From Haliclystus octoradiatus (taxonomy: Eukaryota; Cnidaria; Staurozoa; Stauromedusae; Haliclystidae), in the NCBI GenBank assembly GCA_916610825.1, contig OU744446.1:25992445-26056444 (forward strand): DNA of 64,000 nucleotides, in the 5' to 3' direction. Position 1 is the first letter of the stretch, and every line of letters starts with the position of its first letter. Below the pieces are notes generated by a model that saw only the letters and a program-made list of their open reading frames with translations, was not told the origin of the DNA and searched no databases. Positions 25,060 to 46,700 of the stretch are shown in pieces. The position numbers were made by a program, and so were the translations under genes.

Positions 25060-26155
25060 GATGATTCTGATCTGATCATATCTGACCGACTGTGGTTCAA
25101 ATCCCCTGAAGGTCCACTCAGCCTTGAATTTATCTAAAACATCAAATGAGTACCATCTACCGGATGGCAGATGCAATGGTTCAACCATCAACGAGGGCGG
25201 GTGAATCGTTGCGCATTGACAATCGAGACCTGTCTGCCATGAAATCTGAGGCACCCCAGGGGGTGCTAGGTTCATAAGTTCCCATGAAAAACTAGCATTT
25301 GTTCTCCATTTCCCATTTGAAAATTGGCTATGTTCTATGTTCTAAAATTTTTGCCGGAAAGCGTCCTTCCATGCTAAACTAAAGTAATACAGTACAGGTT
25401 GCTTAACTTGCTTAAAAAGTTAATCTTTCTGAATGTTTCGCTTGTCCTGGGTGCCGAGATAATGGCAACATTTGTTGAACAACACCGTAGAAGTAACGAC
25501 TATTTTTTGGAGGGCTGCAGGTGTTGAGAAGGGTACCAAGACTACAGTATGCGTGTATATGAAAAGTTGTATTATCATGATTCATGAGCATTGTTCAGAA
25601 CCCGATTTAGAAATGAAATCGTTCTCTAATTACTTGATTGAAATTGATGCTGATATGGAACCTCATTTCATAAAAGAGGAAGCCGTGAGACGACTTTTTT
25701 CTGATTAAAACAGAAATTTCAATTTGTTATGTTAATGCCAAGATGTTATTTGCAAAAGTAGTGCGAGCGTAGCGCGCAAGTTTTTTTTTGAATTGTAGCA
25801 ATTCCAGCATATTTCTTTGATTTTTTGAGTTGTTTTTATCCACATCAAACTTATTTATTTATTGAAATGTACATCATTCTTAAAATAATAGGAAACTAAT
25901 AATATGTTCCCTATCTCCCCAAATCTGTTCAAGATGTTCCTATCGCAAAGATAGCTTTAGCTTATAAGCTCCCGTGTTCCCTGTACCCTTGGGGTGCCTC
26001 AAATATGTTGAATCGGCTGAGATCAATAAGGAGTCACTCTCTATAGAAATAGAGTCACTCTCTTTTCATTGCTCTCAGTGAAAAGAGCCACTCCTCTAGA
26101 AATAGAGGAGTGGTACGGGTGCCTTCGGTAGGGCGTTACCATCTCAATTACTATT
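25060..26155 (+). repeat. tRNA-derived SINE (family A), split by a DNA transposon
   Basis: The 5' part (25060-25248) has the tRNA B box GGTTCAAATCC at 25094 followed by a body containing ATCTAAAACATCAAATGAGT. The 3' part (26008-26155) has the family's stem-loop CCACTCCTCTAGAAATAGAG and the tail GTGCCTTCGGTAGGGC ending at TCTCAATTAC. The two halves align to one continuous copy at 32440-32803. The 751-bp piece between them is a separate insertion. Confidence 0.8.
25249..25999. mobile_element. hAT-like non-autonomous element inserted in a SINE
   Basis: Terminal inverted repeats AGGCACCCCAGGG and CCTTGGGGTGCCT bound a 751-bp segment. The flanks are GAAATCTG (25241-25248) and CAAATATG (26000-26007), an imperfect 8-bp duplication (6 of 8). 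The segment is absent from two other copies of the same SINE, which supports insertion. The open frame 25472-25708 inside it has no recognisable domain. Confidence 0.75.
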
Positions 26156-27006
26156 TTATAAATACTAAATGTTTATGATTTTAATGCATCTATTATATTT
26201 TCTTTGTTGGGATTGGACACGCGGCTGCTTGCAAAACTATATACTTTCTGTTAATTGTTCCTGTACAATCCTATCTTATTGAATAGGCTACTTTAAGAAT
26301 GCGTTTAATTACTCTTCATCCTTTTTGCATGTTCATTCGAAACCTAGAAAAAATAATTCACATGTTCAAATTTTAACTAATTAATAATGTATGTTCAATT
26401 TTTGAAGGTCAACCAGAAACAAAGTCTCAGCATATATATATAGTTTTTCTTGTTAATTAATGAACATAATGATTTACTAACTAATGACATGCATATTCTT
26501 TCAATAATGATTTATATTTGATTAAACAATGGTTTTTACAATTATTAGTTCGATCGAGAAAGTGACATGTGAGCGATCGCAAGTCTACCAATCAGATCAT
26601 CAGATCAAGTCGCATGGGTCGTGAGTAAAGGCACGAACAATTTCAGTTGTCATAGTAGCCTCGCAATGCAATCACTCTTCTTTCTTATGGGCTAACAGAA
26701 AAGACAAACAAATCACTGTCGAGAAATGTGCCAGTCTACATTCTTTGCTACGAAGACAGGCGACAGGCGTGCAAGGCTCCACGTAATATTACTTTACTTG
26801 TAATTCCATGGATTATTATATTTGACCGTATATCCGAGGGCTATAAAGAGGAAATGTGCTAGTACTGTAGTGCAATTTATACTTCTACCAAGAGCTCATC
26901 TCTGTTCGTTTCTGAATTTCATTATTTATACTTCGTATAGTATACTGTTAGTACCGAAATTAAAAGGACACAAGAACATAAAAACAAGAGATTGCAACTA
27001 TTAATT

Positions 27007-27912
27007 ATGCGACCACTACAAATGATTTCAAACGTTCGGAGTATTCGCACTTGCAAAGTTTGTTCAATTAAAGCAAAGTTCATGTGTTCATTGTGTAACA
27101 GTATATTTTACTGTAGCAAAGATCACCAGAAGGAAGATTGGTTCACACATAAGCATTTGTGTATCGGGAAAAAGTATCGCATTAAAAAATCAAAAACGAA
27201 GTATGCCAATAAAGGAGAAATTAGGGCGTCCAACAGCGTATCAATGAGCTGCATTCTAGGTCAAACCATAGTTAGTCAAAACACAGCGTTGTTTGACAGG
27301 TTAACTACAGATGGATTTTGCTGTATTGATGATTTCTTGGACGAATCATTAGCTCATCAAGTGTTGACTGATTTGGTAGATAGATATAATACAAAAAAGA
27401 TGGAATATAAGAATGGTAAATTAGCAGAAGGAAATACCGTGCAAGGCGTTAGAGGTGATATCGTCACATGGTATGACGGTCAAGATCAACGATTATCAGC
27501 ATTAAATGAATTGCTGCGATGTATTGATAAATTAGTTAGATCTTTAAAACGCCAAAGCTTACAACAATCAACAATACCTGTCAATTCAAAGTCTCAGTTA
27601 ATGATTAGTTACTATGAAGGTAAAGGTGAACGGCATTTACGACACAAAGAAAACGACGACAGTAGAGTATTAACAATCAGATATTACGCGAATGCATCGA
27701 AATCACTAACACCTGATGCTGGGCATGCTGTTGATGGAGGACATCTTCGATTACAGAGAAGTGATGCTGATTCCCACATTGATATATCACCCCTGTTTAA
27801 CAGGGTAGTTGTATGTTATTCGCAACACGTGACACAAGAAATTCGACCGATACACCATCGATCATTCATTCTCACCACATGGTATTTGAACTTAACACGA
27901 ACGCAATCTTAG
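27007..27912 (+). CDS. EGLN/PHD-like 2-oxoglutarate oxygenase with MYND finger, intronless, probably iron-site altered
   Basis: 301 residues in one exon from the first ATG (27007); the frame extends a few codons upstream without an ATG. The N-terminal MYND zinc finger has C16, C19, C27, C30, C36, H40, H48 and C52, laid out as in EGLN1/PHD2. Residues about 95-295 match the prolyl-hydroxylase domain: VQGVRGDIVTWYDG, SYYEGKGERHLRHKEN, VLTIRYYAN, GGHLRLQ, EIRP and a final TTWYLN. Family enzymes hydroxylate HIF-alpha prolines using Fe(II) held by HxD...H and 2-oxoglutarate held by Arg. Here the HxD is H213-K-E215, the distal His position aligns to Q277 (nearest His is 274), and the Arg is displaced by one (R285). 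I infer a weakened or non-catalytic paralogue, possibly an old retrocopy because it lacks introns. The reading frame is fully open, so it is under constraint or young. Convergent with NABP. Confidence 0.85.
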   Translation: MRPLQMISNVRSIRTCKVCSIKAKFMCSLCNSIFYCSKDHQKEDWFTHKHLCIGKKYRIKKSKTKYANKGEIRASNSVSMSCILGQTIVSQNTALFDRLTTDGFCCIDDFLDESLAHQVLTDLVDRYNTKKMEYKNGKLAEGNTVQGVRGDIVTWYDGQDQRLSALNELLRCIDKLVRSLKRQSLQQSTIPVNSKSQLMISYYEGKGERHLRHKENDDSRVLTIRYYANASKSLTPDAGHAVDGGHLRLQRSDADSHIDISPLFNRVVVCYSQHVTQEIRPIHHRSFILTTWYLNLTRTQS

Positions 27913-28374
27913 TGACAGTCTCAATAATTCAAATAAGTTACTGATTAAATAATATTTATTTCTACAAACAATATACACATAATCTATATCCATCATACGC
28001 AACGACCTTTCATCAAATGTAAGATTTGTAGCCGCCGCTCGTATGTAAAAATAGTTTCAGTAACTATGCATCTATATATAATGTCCTTTATATGACATTG
28101 CAATGTATATAATAGATAGTCATATCAAATAATTATTTTTGCAACAGATTATATACAATTTACAAAACATTCATATGCGTGTCGAGCTTTCTGGTATAAC
28201 TAACATCATAGTTAGTATAGTGAGAAGTATACTATATATTAACTATGCTAACATCAAATTCGATCTCACACCAAAGCAGTAGGGCAATACCCTGTTTTAG
28301 CGGGGCAAAGAGTTATACATGATAAATTCAGAATGATACCTTCAAAAGCAACACGTACATTGCCACCTCTGATT

Positions 28375-39274
<10,900 letters not shown>

Positions 39275-39593
39275 TACGAACTCGACCGTCACACCATAAA
39301 CTAAAATAAATAAATATGATTTGTTAAATAAGGTCTTTAAATTGAAAGAGTGAAACTTGTATTAATGTCTATGAAGATGAAGGGAAACCGAGTTTGAGTT
39401 GAACATGTCTAAAGCATTCCATCATGATACAGCCTCATGATCAATCCAGGATTACACACCGCGCATGCGCAGTAGTTGACTATTTCATTTTTGCTTGAAA
39501 ATCATTGAAGCTGAAATTATGCGATCGACTCATGAAAGGCTGTTGAACAACGGAGATAGTGTAACAGTTGAAACGCATAACGTAGCAGTTAAA
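39275..39593. promoter_or_regulatory. Bidirectional NABP/RNASEK promoter with NRF1-type site
   Basis: The two start codons are 319 bp apart on opposite strands. The gap contains CCGCGCATGCGCAG at 39459-39472, which matches the palindromic NRF1 consensus (YGCGCAYGCGCR) and is the only such motif I noticed near a gene start. NRF1 sites are typical of divergent housekeeping promoters in animals. The 5' UTRs also lie here. The regulatory role is inferred. Confidence 0.65.
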
Positions 39594-41748
39594 ATGCCTA
39601 GAATATGTGGACCAAAGTTAGCAAATTGTTGCTTCGTACTTAGCTTATGGGGAATTGTTATGTTGGTATGATTTAGTATTGAAATAGTGTTATCGTGGCA
39701 GTTTTCTTATTTAGTTTGCTAAGCTGTTTTTGCACAATAGAACTATGTTGTTGTCTCGTGATCGTCATTTCGATAACAAAACATAAAAATTTAAAATCAA
39801 TCTTTATCTGAACAATAAACTGGTCTGCAAAATGTTGAAAATTATGATTTGAGTGATTTAAATTGCAATAAGTTTGTTTTATCTATTTCAGGTGTTGATG
39901 GGTGTGTTTTTCAAGATTCAGGCTGTTGCCTTGACAGAAGACATTAAAACCGTGGATGATAAGGGATACAATTCTTCATCAACGTAATTACCATTAGGCC
40001 TATATTATACGATGGCATTTTAACAATGCAGTTGAAATTACCTCCATAGCATTGGAATCCTTACCGTACACAGCAAGACCAGGGCTTTCGACTGATAAAT
40101 ATATTTTCCTAGTGGTTTCGAACTAGAGGTCTGTGTTGGGTCAGATTGGGCTTTAGTAATCCGAATGTTCGCAAAATAATTTGATTCTATCTGAATGCGT
40201 TGTAATTCGAAATATCTCGATTCTGCGTTGAAAATCCGATCCGACAGAATCCAAATCCAAGTTATCTATAATCTCTACTAGACTATTTATGATCGTAATG
40301 ATGTCATAAACAATGAAATAGTTATAAATCCGATCAAATCCAACAATAGATTATCCAATCCGAATCCGAAAAAATGTGATCATCAACAGACCTCTATTCC
40401 GGACACATTTGTTTTGCTCATCAAAGTGCACATGATGTTAAATAACGAAGAGTGGCTGAAAATGATTAGATGCATATAAGCGGAGACAGAGATATTCAAT
40501 GTACTATGTTGGGGTAGGCCTACTATATATTTGATCATTCTCTTCCCAAAACTCTCATTGAAATAATAAGAGAGCTTACTGTAGAAAAAGATGAGGTCAG
40601 AATCGTATCTCTTTGTGCATGAAATTAAAAGCTTCTATCAACCAAGTCAGACAAGTCTACTCCTTTTAGGCAACATTTAGTTTAAAATCGATAACATTCG
40701 ACAAGAAATACATTCATAAAATCTGGATTTTGTCCAATATGTGTTTTTCGTGTTTTGGAACAGTCTTTTCAAGGCTGGCTAAATGGACCCGACTTTCTTA
40801 ATGCTTTTGTGGAACAACTAAGAAGGTATTGACTGAGCTTAAAGGAAGCCATGGAGAAGCCACACATTTGGTTTGGTACTTTGGTTTAATAAAATTTGAA
40901 CAAAATGGTTCGAAAAAGATGAACAAGACGTTTGAATAAAAAATCCTTGCAAAATGTTTGGCCATTGAAAACAATAAGACAAATTAAATACCCAATCCAT
41001 CACATCGGACAAAATGATTGATGAGTAAAATTATTGAATTTGTTTAATTTGTGGCAGTATTTCATTCATCATCAGTTTTCAGTTAGCACAAATATGTAAA
41101 GTAACCTTGTGTCAGCTATGATTGATTGCTTTCGTAGAGGTTCAACCAATCAATAATATTACAAATTAATTTGTGCTGAGCGCAAGGTGTCCCATTATTG
41201 TTTGCGTGCAACAGGCTGTCACAAAGTGCGGGATCCTGGGAACCTGGTTCCCGGAAGGCCAGCACAAAATCAGAAGGTTTTCAAGCGTATCATGATTATT
41301 TTCTTATTCAAAATTCATTATTTTTGGATTTCATATTTTTATGTTCTGAAATCCATGCAACTTGCTTCAAAGTAAGTCAAATTTCTGATGTTCCCGGAAG
41401 ATCAAAACTTTTGTGACACCCTGGCGTGCAATGTGTATTTATGTGATCAATTTCAGTCTACATGACAACAAAAAAGATACCTATGTATAGACATGTCTCA
41501 TTTGGTCAATAGAAACTTTTAAATCACACAATGATTCAATCATCTCCGCCATTCTTCCCAACTCAACATGAGCTATACGGTATTCAAATGTCTATGTTAT
41601 TCTTTTACTGTTAAACGTTTAGTCTCAAACTCATTGTACTTATCAATATTTTAGCAACTGTTTCATTGCTGCTGGTATCTATGGATTAACTTTCCTATTT
41701 TCATCCTATCAAAAATATGCAATTAGTAGAAGTCATCCAAGATTATAA
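39594..41748 (+). CDS. RNASEK: Ribonuclease kappa, 3 exons
   Basis: Small two-pass membrane protein of the V-ATPase/endolysosomal system, originally described as an endoribonuclease. Exons: 39594-39665 (MPRICGPKLANCCFVLSLWG), 39892-39983 (VLMGVFFKIQAVALTEDI), 41655-41748 (NCFIAAGIYGLTFLFSSYQK, TAA stop). Frames join cleanly to 85 residues; human is about 98. CGPK..N at the N-terminus and NCFIAAG in the second helix are family hallmarks. Membrane segments lie at about 8-31 and 57-76. The luminal loop is shorter: the region matching NIYxLYEQVSY is absent, so either the loop is truly short or a microexon in the 1.67-kb intron 2 was missed. Intron 2 also carries two hAT MITEs. Polyadenylation signal AATAAA follows 37 bp after the stop. 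Confidence 0.9.
40124..40396. mobile_element. hAT MITE (TAGAGGTCTG family), 273 bp
   Basis: Ends TAGAGGTCTGTGTTGG and CAACAGACCTCTA. Flanks are TTTCGAAC and TTCCGGAC, an 8-bp duplication with two changes. Internal AATCCGA/TCGGATT words are shared with the 4.8-kb element at 48468-53297, so both belong to one family. RNASEK intron 2. Confidence 0.8.
41212..41423. mobile_element. hAT MITE, 212 bp, with perfect 8-bp target duplication
   Basis: Ends CAGGCTGTCACAAA and TTTGTGACACCCTG (one mismatch), flanked by GCGTGCAA at 41204-41211 and 41424-41431. No coding sequence. RNASEK intron 2, about 230 bp upstream of exon 3. Confidence 0.92.
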
Positions 41749-41784
41749 TATATCCACAGAACAGGTTAGTTGTTAAAATATGCT

Positions 41785-41790
41785 AATAAA
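41785..41790 (+). promoter_or_regulatory. RNASEK polyadenylation signal AATAAA
   Basis: Exact AATAAA 37 bp after the RNASEK stop codon, on the gene's strand and first in line. Confidence 0.6.
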
Positions 41791-43711
41791 TACATTGTTG
41801 GATAATCTTGAGAAATAATAATGAATTCGCTGTTAATGTTTCGCAAATTGTTTGACTGTCGTGTAAGCATAGCCCAACAATTGATAGAGACAATAGAGTT
41901 AGGTAATTTAAAGTGAAAAAACCATTTGAATCTGAAAATAGCAATGATTTTCTTTTTGATCTGGAATGTCGTTGATGTAGACGGCTATCAAAGGGGTATT
42001 TTAGGCAAATTTTCTGAGACAAAACCTAAATTTGTGTGTCAGATCGCATTTACAGAAAATTGATTATGGGTACAAATGCAATAGTGATCCAAATCCAAAG
42101 AAATAATCATAAATATAATCAGACTTGAAACTAAAATTTCTAAATTAATCCGAAAAGATCCTAGTTTTACAGGGCATTAAATAGATGTAAATCATGTATA
42201 CATCCAATTGACGTACATATAGCCAACATAATTTAAAACAGTAGCACTAAAACAGCCTCAGATGCACGGCCAGATTATACTCAATTCCAAATCTTTATGA
42301 TATACCATACTCTTTCCTATCAAACTGGCCTGGTGGACATTCTACGTTGGGATAGAAGTTTCAAGTCACCACTACTGCGATAAAATACAAAACTACCACA
42401 CTCTAAAAATAAATCCCAAGACGTGAATATATGACGCTTGACATACTAAGCTGTTTATCACTGTATAATACAGAGAGTGAACAATGAAGGAGAACATGAG
42501 ACACAATCACACATTTCCTTCATAAATAGTAATTCATTTCATATCATTTGAGTCAATTGAATAATTGATAATATGTATAATTGATATAGGGAATGGCATA
42601 ATATAATGTAGCTATATTTACATTAAAAAACTTATTCAACTTATTTAACATTGAAACTTAATTTTCTGTGTTGAAAGGAAGCTAGAACACTAATTATTAT
42701 AAACTACAAAAACTTAGTCAAATTTCGAATTCTGAATGAAAAGTATCACTACAAATCCGGTCGGAAGACCTAAAATATCAACCCGAATTTCAATTTTTAA
42801 CCAATCGGATCAAATCGCGTTCAGACTCTGCTTTACACATCTTTAGTTACAACTGTCTGTCACCCATCAGCAACAATCTATTTTTAATAAAATATTGATC
42901 TGGAACAAAGTTAAACAATAATTAAAGTTGTTATAATATTTTTGTAAAATTGTAATGACTGGAAATAGGTAGGAAGATTATATGTTACTCTTTGTCCCAG
43001 TCCTGATTTAAATAAAATATATTCCTGCTTTGATAAGCAATTTATTTTCCCACTTTCAAATGAGTGAGCAACTTTGTGTGTTTTACAATTTACAGCAACT
43101 CAGTCAAAATCTCAAATCAAGATGTCGTCAAGTAAATGAAATTTGGCTACTATTGAATCAGATCGAAATAAATGAACAGCGTTGATATCCCATAATTGGA
43201 ATAATAGCAAATTAAATAATAATAATAGTAGTACAGATTTTTTGTAAATAATAATCATATTATGAAGTAGCTGAAATAATAATTTTGATAACGACACAAA
43301 GACTACACTGTTGTTGATTATTTTATTATTTTGTTTTTCTTTATTTCATTAAATGATTGTGTTATTATTGTAACAATAACTATAAGTTAATGAAAAGTGT
43401 TTTGTGCGGATCCCACTTCTTAAAAATACGTTATTGCCTTCTGGGTAGGCTATCACCATTTTGTTACAAAGCAATTAATTTGATTGTGTGAGTTAGTAAA
43501 ACTGACTTTCTTAAAATAAACAAATTCATAATAATACAGTTTAACAATGGTAACAGTCGATAAATATGATCGCAATATTGATCAATTGTAATATTTTAAA
43601 GGCATATTAATAATTTGTATGAAAATTGATTCCTGCAATATTTCACAGGTCAAAGCTGGTCCAATTTCATTAATAATCTGTTGATTTGAATGATTTATAA
43701 TTGCAATAAGA
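41791..43711. other. Intergenic region between RNASEK and ERP44 3' ends
   Basis: About 1.9 kb of AT-rich DNA between convergent genes. I see no gene. On the - strand AATAAA words occur near 43322-43345, which could end the ERP44 transcript. The frames 41783-42022 and 43112-43297 have no recognisable domain. Confidence 0.55.
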
Positions 43712-46700
43712 TTATAGCTCGTCTCTGTAGTTAAGTAACGTGTATCGGTTTTCACTTGGCATTAATTTATTAAATATAGTTTCAGGAGGGCCTGTTCGTT
43801 GTCGGCCGCTACCAGCTGATCCGTCTTCTGAGGCATCTGGATTACCTTGAGAATCGCCAAGGCCCTATAGATATAATCAATCACATTATTTATCTAGTAG
43901 TCAATCAACAAGACAATAGGAAGAGATATGGAAAATAATAATGCACTATTTCCAAATTCTAGAACACATAGATTAAGTGAATAAGACAGTAAAATCACAA
44001 AGTGAGGCTTCTATAATTTATATTTATCAAATATATATAACACACAAAACGAACTTAGTGAGACAAGAGAAAAGCGTAACAAAACACATAAGTCTGTAGG
44101 TACTTTTCAGGTATCAACATGGTACTTTTCTTTACAGTAATATTTTATATTGAACGCTTTGTTTTAACATTTAAATTTCTTGTTTGTTTGTACCCATTTA
44201 ATATTGCCATTTCTTTGCACGGAAATATAAAAGGCTCAATCAACTAATCAAAATTGAGAAGTTAGTTCGACTATTTCTGGAAATTTTACAATTAATATAA
44301 AATCGATATAGAATTCTCTTTTTTGCTTTCTCAATTTATTTTGATGTTCATGAGTTCGATCGAAGTTCACAGTGAATAGCAAAGACTTTATTCATCTTAT
44401 CTCATCCACCCATTGTGTTTTAACAAGGGCTCAGAAATGTTAAAATGCACTAGTTGGTTGTGGGATTTTACAGTGTATATCAATATCTCAGACTAAGAAT
44501 GAGGAAACTGAACGTGTGCAATATACTTAAGTAAACAGTCACAGAATAACTAACATCCAAGTCCTGAATGCATGGCTGGTAGAGAGGAAAATGAGACTCA
44601 CCCCTTGCTGCTGTCCACCAGTGCCAACACTGTTGTCTCCAGCTTGTGCCTGATCAACCTTTGCTTGATCATCACCTGGTAACTGGTTCTCAATGTTTAA
44701 AACAGGATCAGGACCATTGTGAAATTCTCTGTGAAGTTTACCCGAATGAAGATCAAGAACAAATTGTCTCAGTTTACCAGGAATCCTAAAAATAGAAACA
44801 CAAAGCATATGAATTAAATAGCAATGAAAAGCAATTCATTTTGTTACACTTGAAATAAAATCAATTAAATGGTATTACTTGATATCTTCAAATTTAGGAA
44901 ATAAATACATGTGTCTGAAACTGTCAATGGCAATCATTGGTAGATCCTATCAGGTAGAAAGAAAACACAAATTAGAATCTAATAGGCAATAGTCACAAAG
45001 ATTGATCATTTCAAATGTTATATTCAACATGATTACGCACAGCTTCTGTTTTTTGAAGATGATGTAAAGGATGAGAAAACTTTGTTCCGTCAGCATCTAA
45101 AAATAGGGCCGAACCTGAAAGAAATCCAACCGAAAACACATCAATGACAACATTATGAAACTAGAGTACAAGATCTTACGGTGCAATGAAATCAGCAATC
45201 AACTCACTTCTTTGGTCCATAAGTTCAGATTCAATGATTTTCTTGTAAAGATCATAACTAGCTGTATCGTTTGGTTTGTGGAAAAGTAATAAAAATGGTA
45301 GTCCTTCTTCAGTCAATTCTTCCCCGTTTTCAAATGTTAACTCCCTTACGAGGGGAACGCATTTATCACTTGACCATGCCTTAAAAACATCAACGTTACT
45401 TATTTGTCCCGTGAAAGGAAGATCTGCTTCACCAGTTGTCTAAATAAGAAATAAAAAGTATGATTTCTCTAGTTTACTTTTCAGCAGTATATAGCTTTCA
45501 TCCAGAAGGCTCTTAATTACATTAACTTAAATTAACTAGGGTGACCTTGTTTGATGAAAAGAATATCTTCTATAAACAGGACCCTCAAATGCACATTTCT
45601 AGAGTTTCTATTCACTCTTTCATGTTATTTCAATCTTGCAAAATCCCCTGTGCCAGACTTAGTCAGATTGTGACAGCGCAAATGAATATGAGTTCTCCTT
45701 AGTGCGGTTTACTGCTTACCTTCTTCTGTCTGAAAACAATTGTATCGCCAGACGTACGCTTACTGGCATAAGCATCCCTGCAATCAAAATAAGGGTTGCT
45801 GTATATAGAGAAGACATTTTATTACTTCACAACATGATGGGATGTGAATGTTATATATATAGATCAGGCTTGTTGTAGAAGATACATGGATTTTTTTAAA
45901 TTGATGAGCATACTTTGTTTCAACTCAAGTGAAAATGATATGTAAGGTGTGAATATATCTGGCCTGTAATATATCTGGTATAGGCTGAAGTGTAACATAA
46001 ATAAAAGACAATGTGGGAGGAATGAGCATCAACCACGAACACTTGGCAAATAGAATAAGTTTACCAGCTATAAAAATTCAGTTAACTTCGTTTCCTAGAA
46101 GATGCATACATTCAAAGAGGAAGTTGTTGACGTTCAGGATTCGAAACAAACTTATTCCGTTTCCAGCGTTGATTATAGTTGCAAAAATTCTACAAATACC
46201 AAAGTTTATATTTATTGATACGGCGAGAATAATAATAAATAAGAACATGAACATCGATGATAGATTCACAACGGTATTATCGTTCCAATACACAATAAAT
46301 AAAATAATGGTTGACCTTGGGCTGTTTCTATGAACACTTAAAGAATTAGTTTTGATGTGCCAAAAATAATGGATCCTAACTAAAGTTGGGGCTTAATAAT
46401 TGCATGAAGAAAATAAAATGTATATTATCTATGAATACTCACCCAAATACAACCCAAAAATCACAGTCTTCACGTAATTGCTCAGCTACCTAGACACATA
46501 AACAAATCAAGAATGTAAGCAAATATTATTAAAACGTGACAGTAACAACCACCTTTCCCCAATTATCATAGTAGTGCCCCTTATTGCCTGCATTATATAA
46601 CAATTACAGGTACCTTTGCGTAATGGTCACTTTTCTATGGTTATATTTCACTTACACTCTCAAATGACTTGAAGTTTTCACTGTTGCGTGATTCCAAATA

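Larger units (their letters stand above)
24195..27006. other. Intergenic region between EIF2AK4 and the EGLN-like gene
   Basis: The two genes are divergent and 2.8 kb apart. Beyond the split SINE and its insertion (about 25060-26155) I see no supported gene. A short CTA triplet run lies at about 24935. The open frame at 24669-24866 has no recognisable protein. A CCACGTA word at 26779-26785 contains the hypoxia-response core ACGTG on the - strand, about 220 bp ahead of the EGLN-like start. Five bases is too little to claim a functional site. Confidence 0.6.

Noticed and set aside
26779..26785. Hypoxia-response element ahead of the EGLN-like gene
   Set aside because: Only a five-base core; expected often by chance. 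Kept only as a remark.
46013..46333. Overlapping + and - frames in ERP44 intron 8, one of them hydrophobic
   Set aside because: Overlapping frames on both strands of AT-rich DNA look like chance; no domain recognised.
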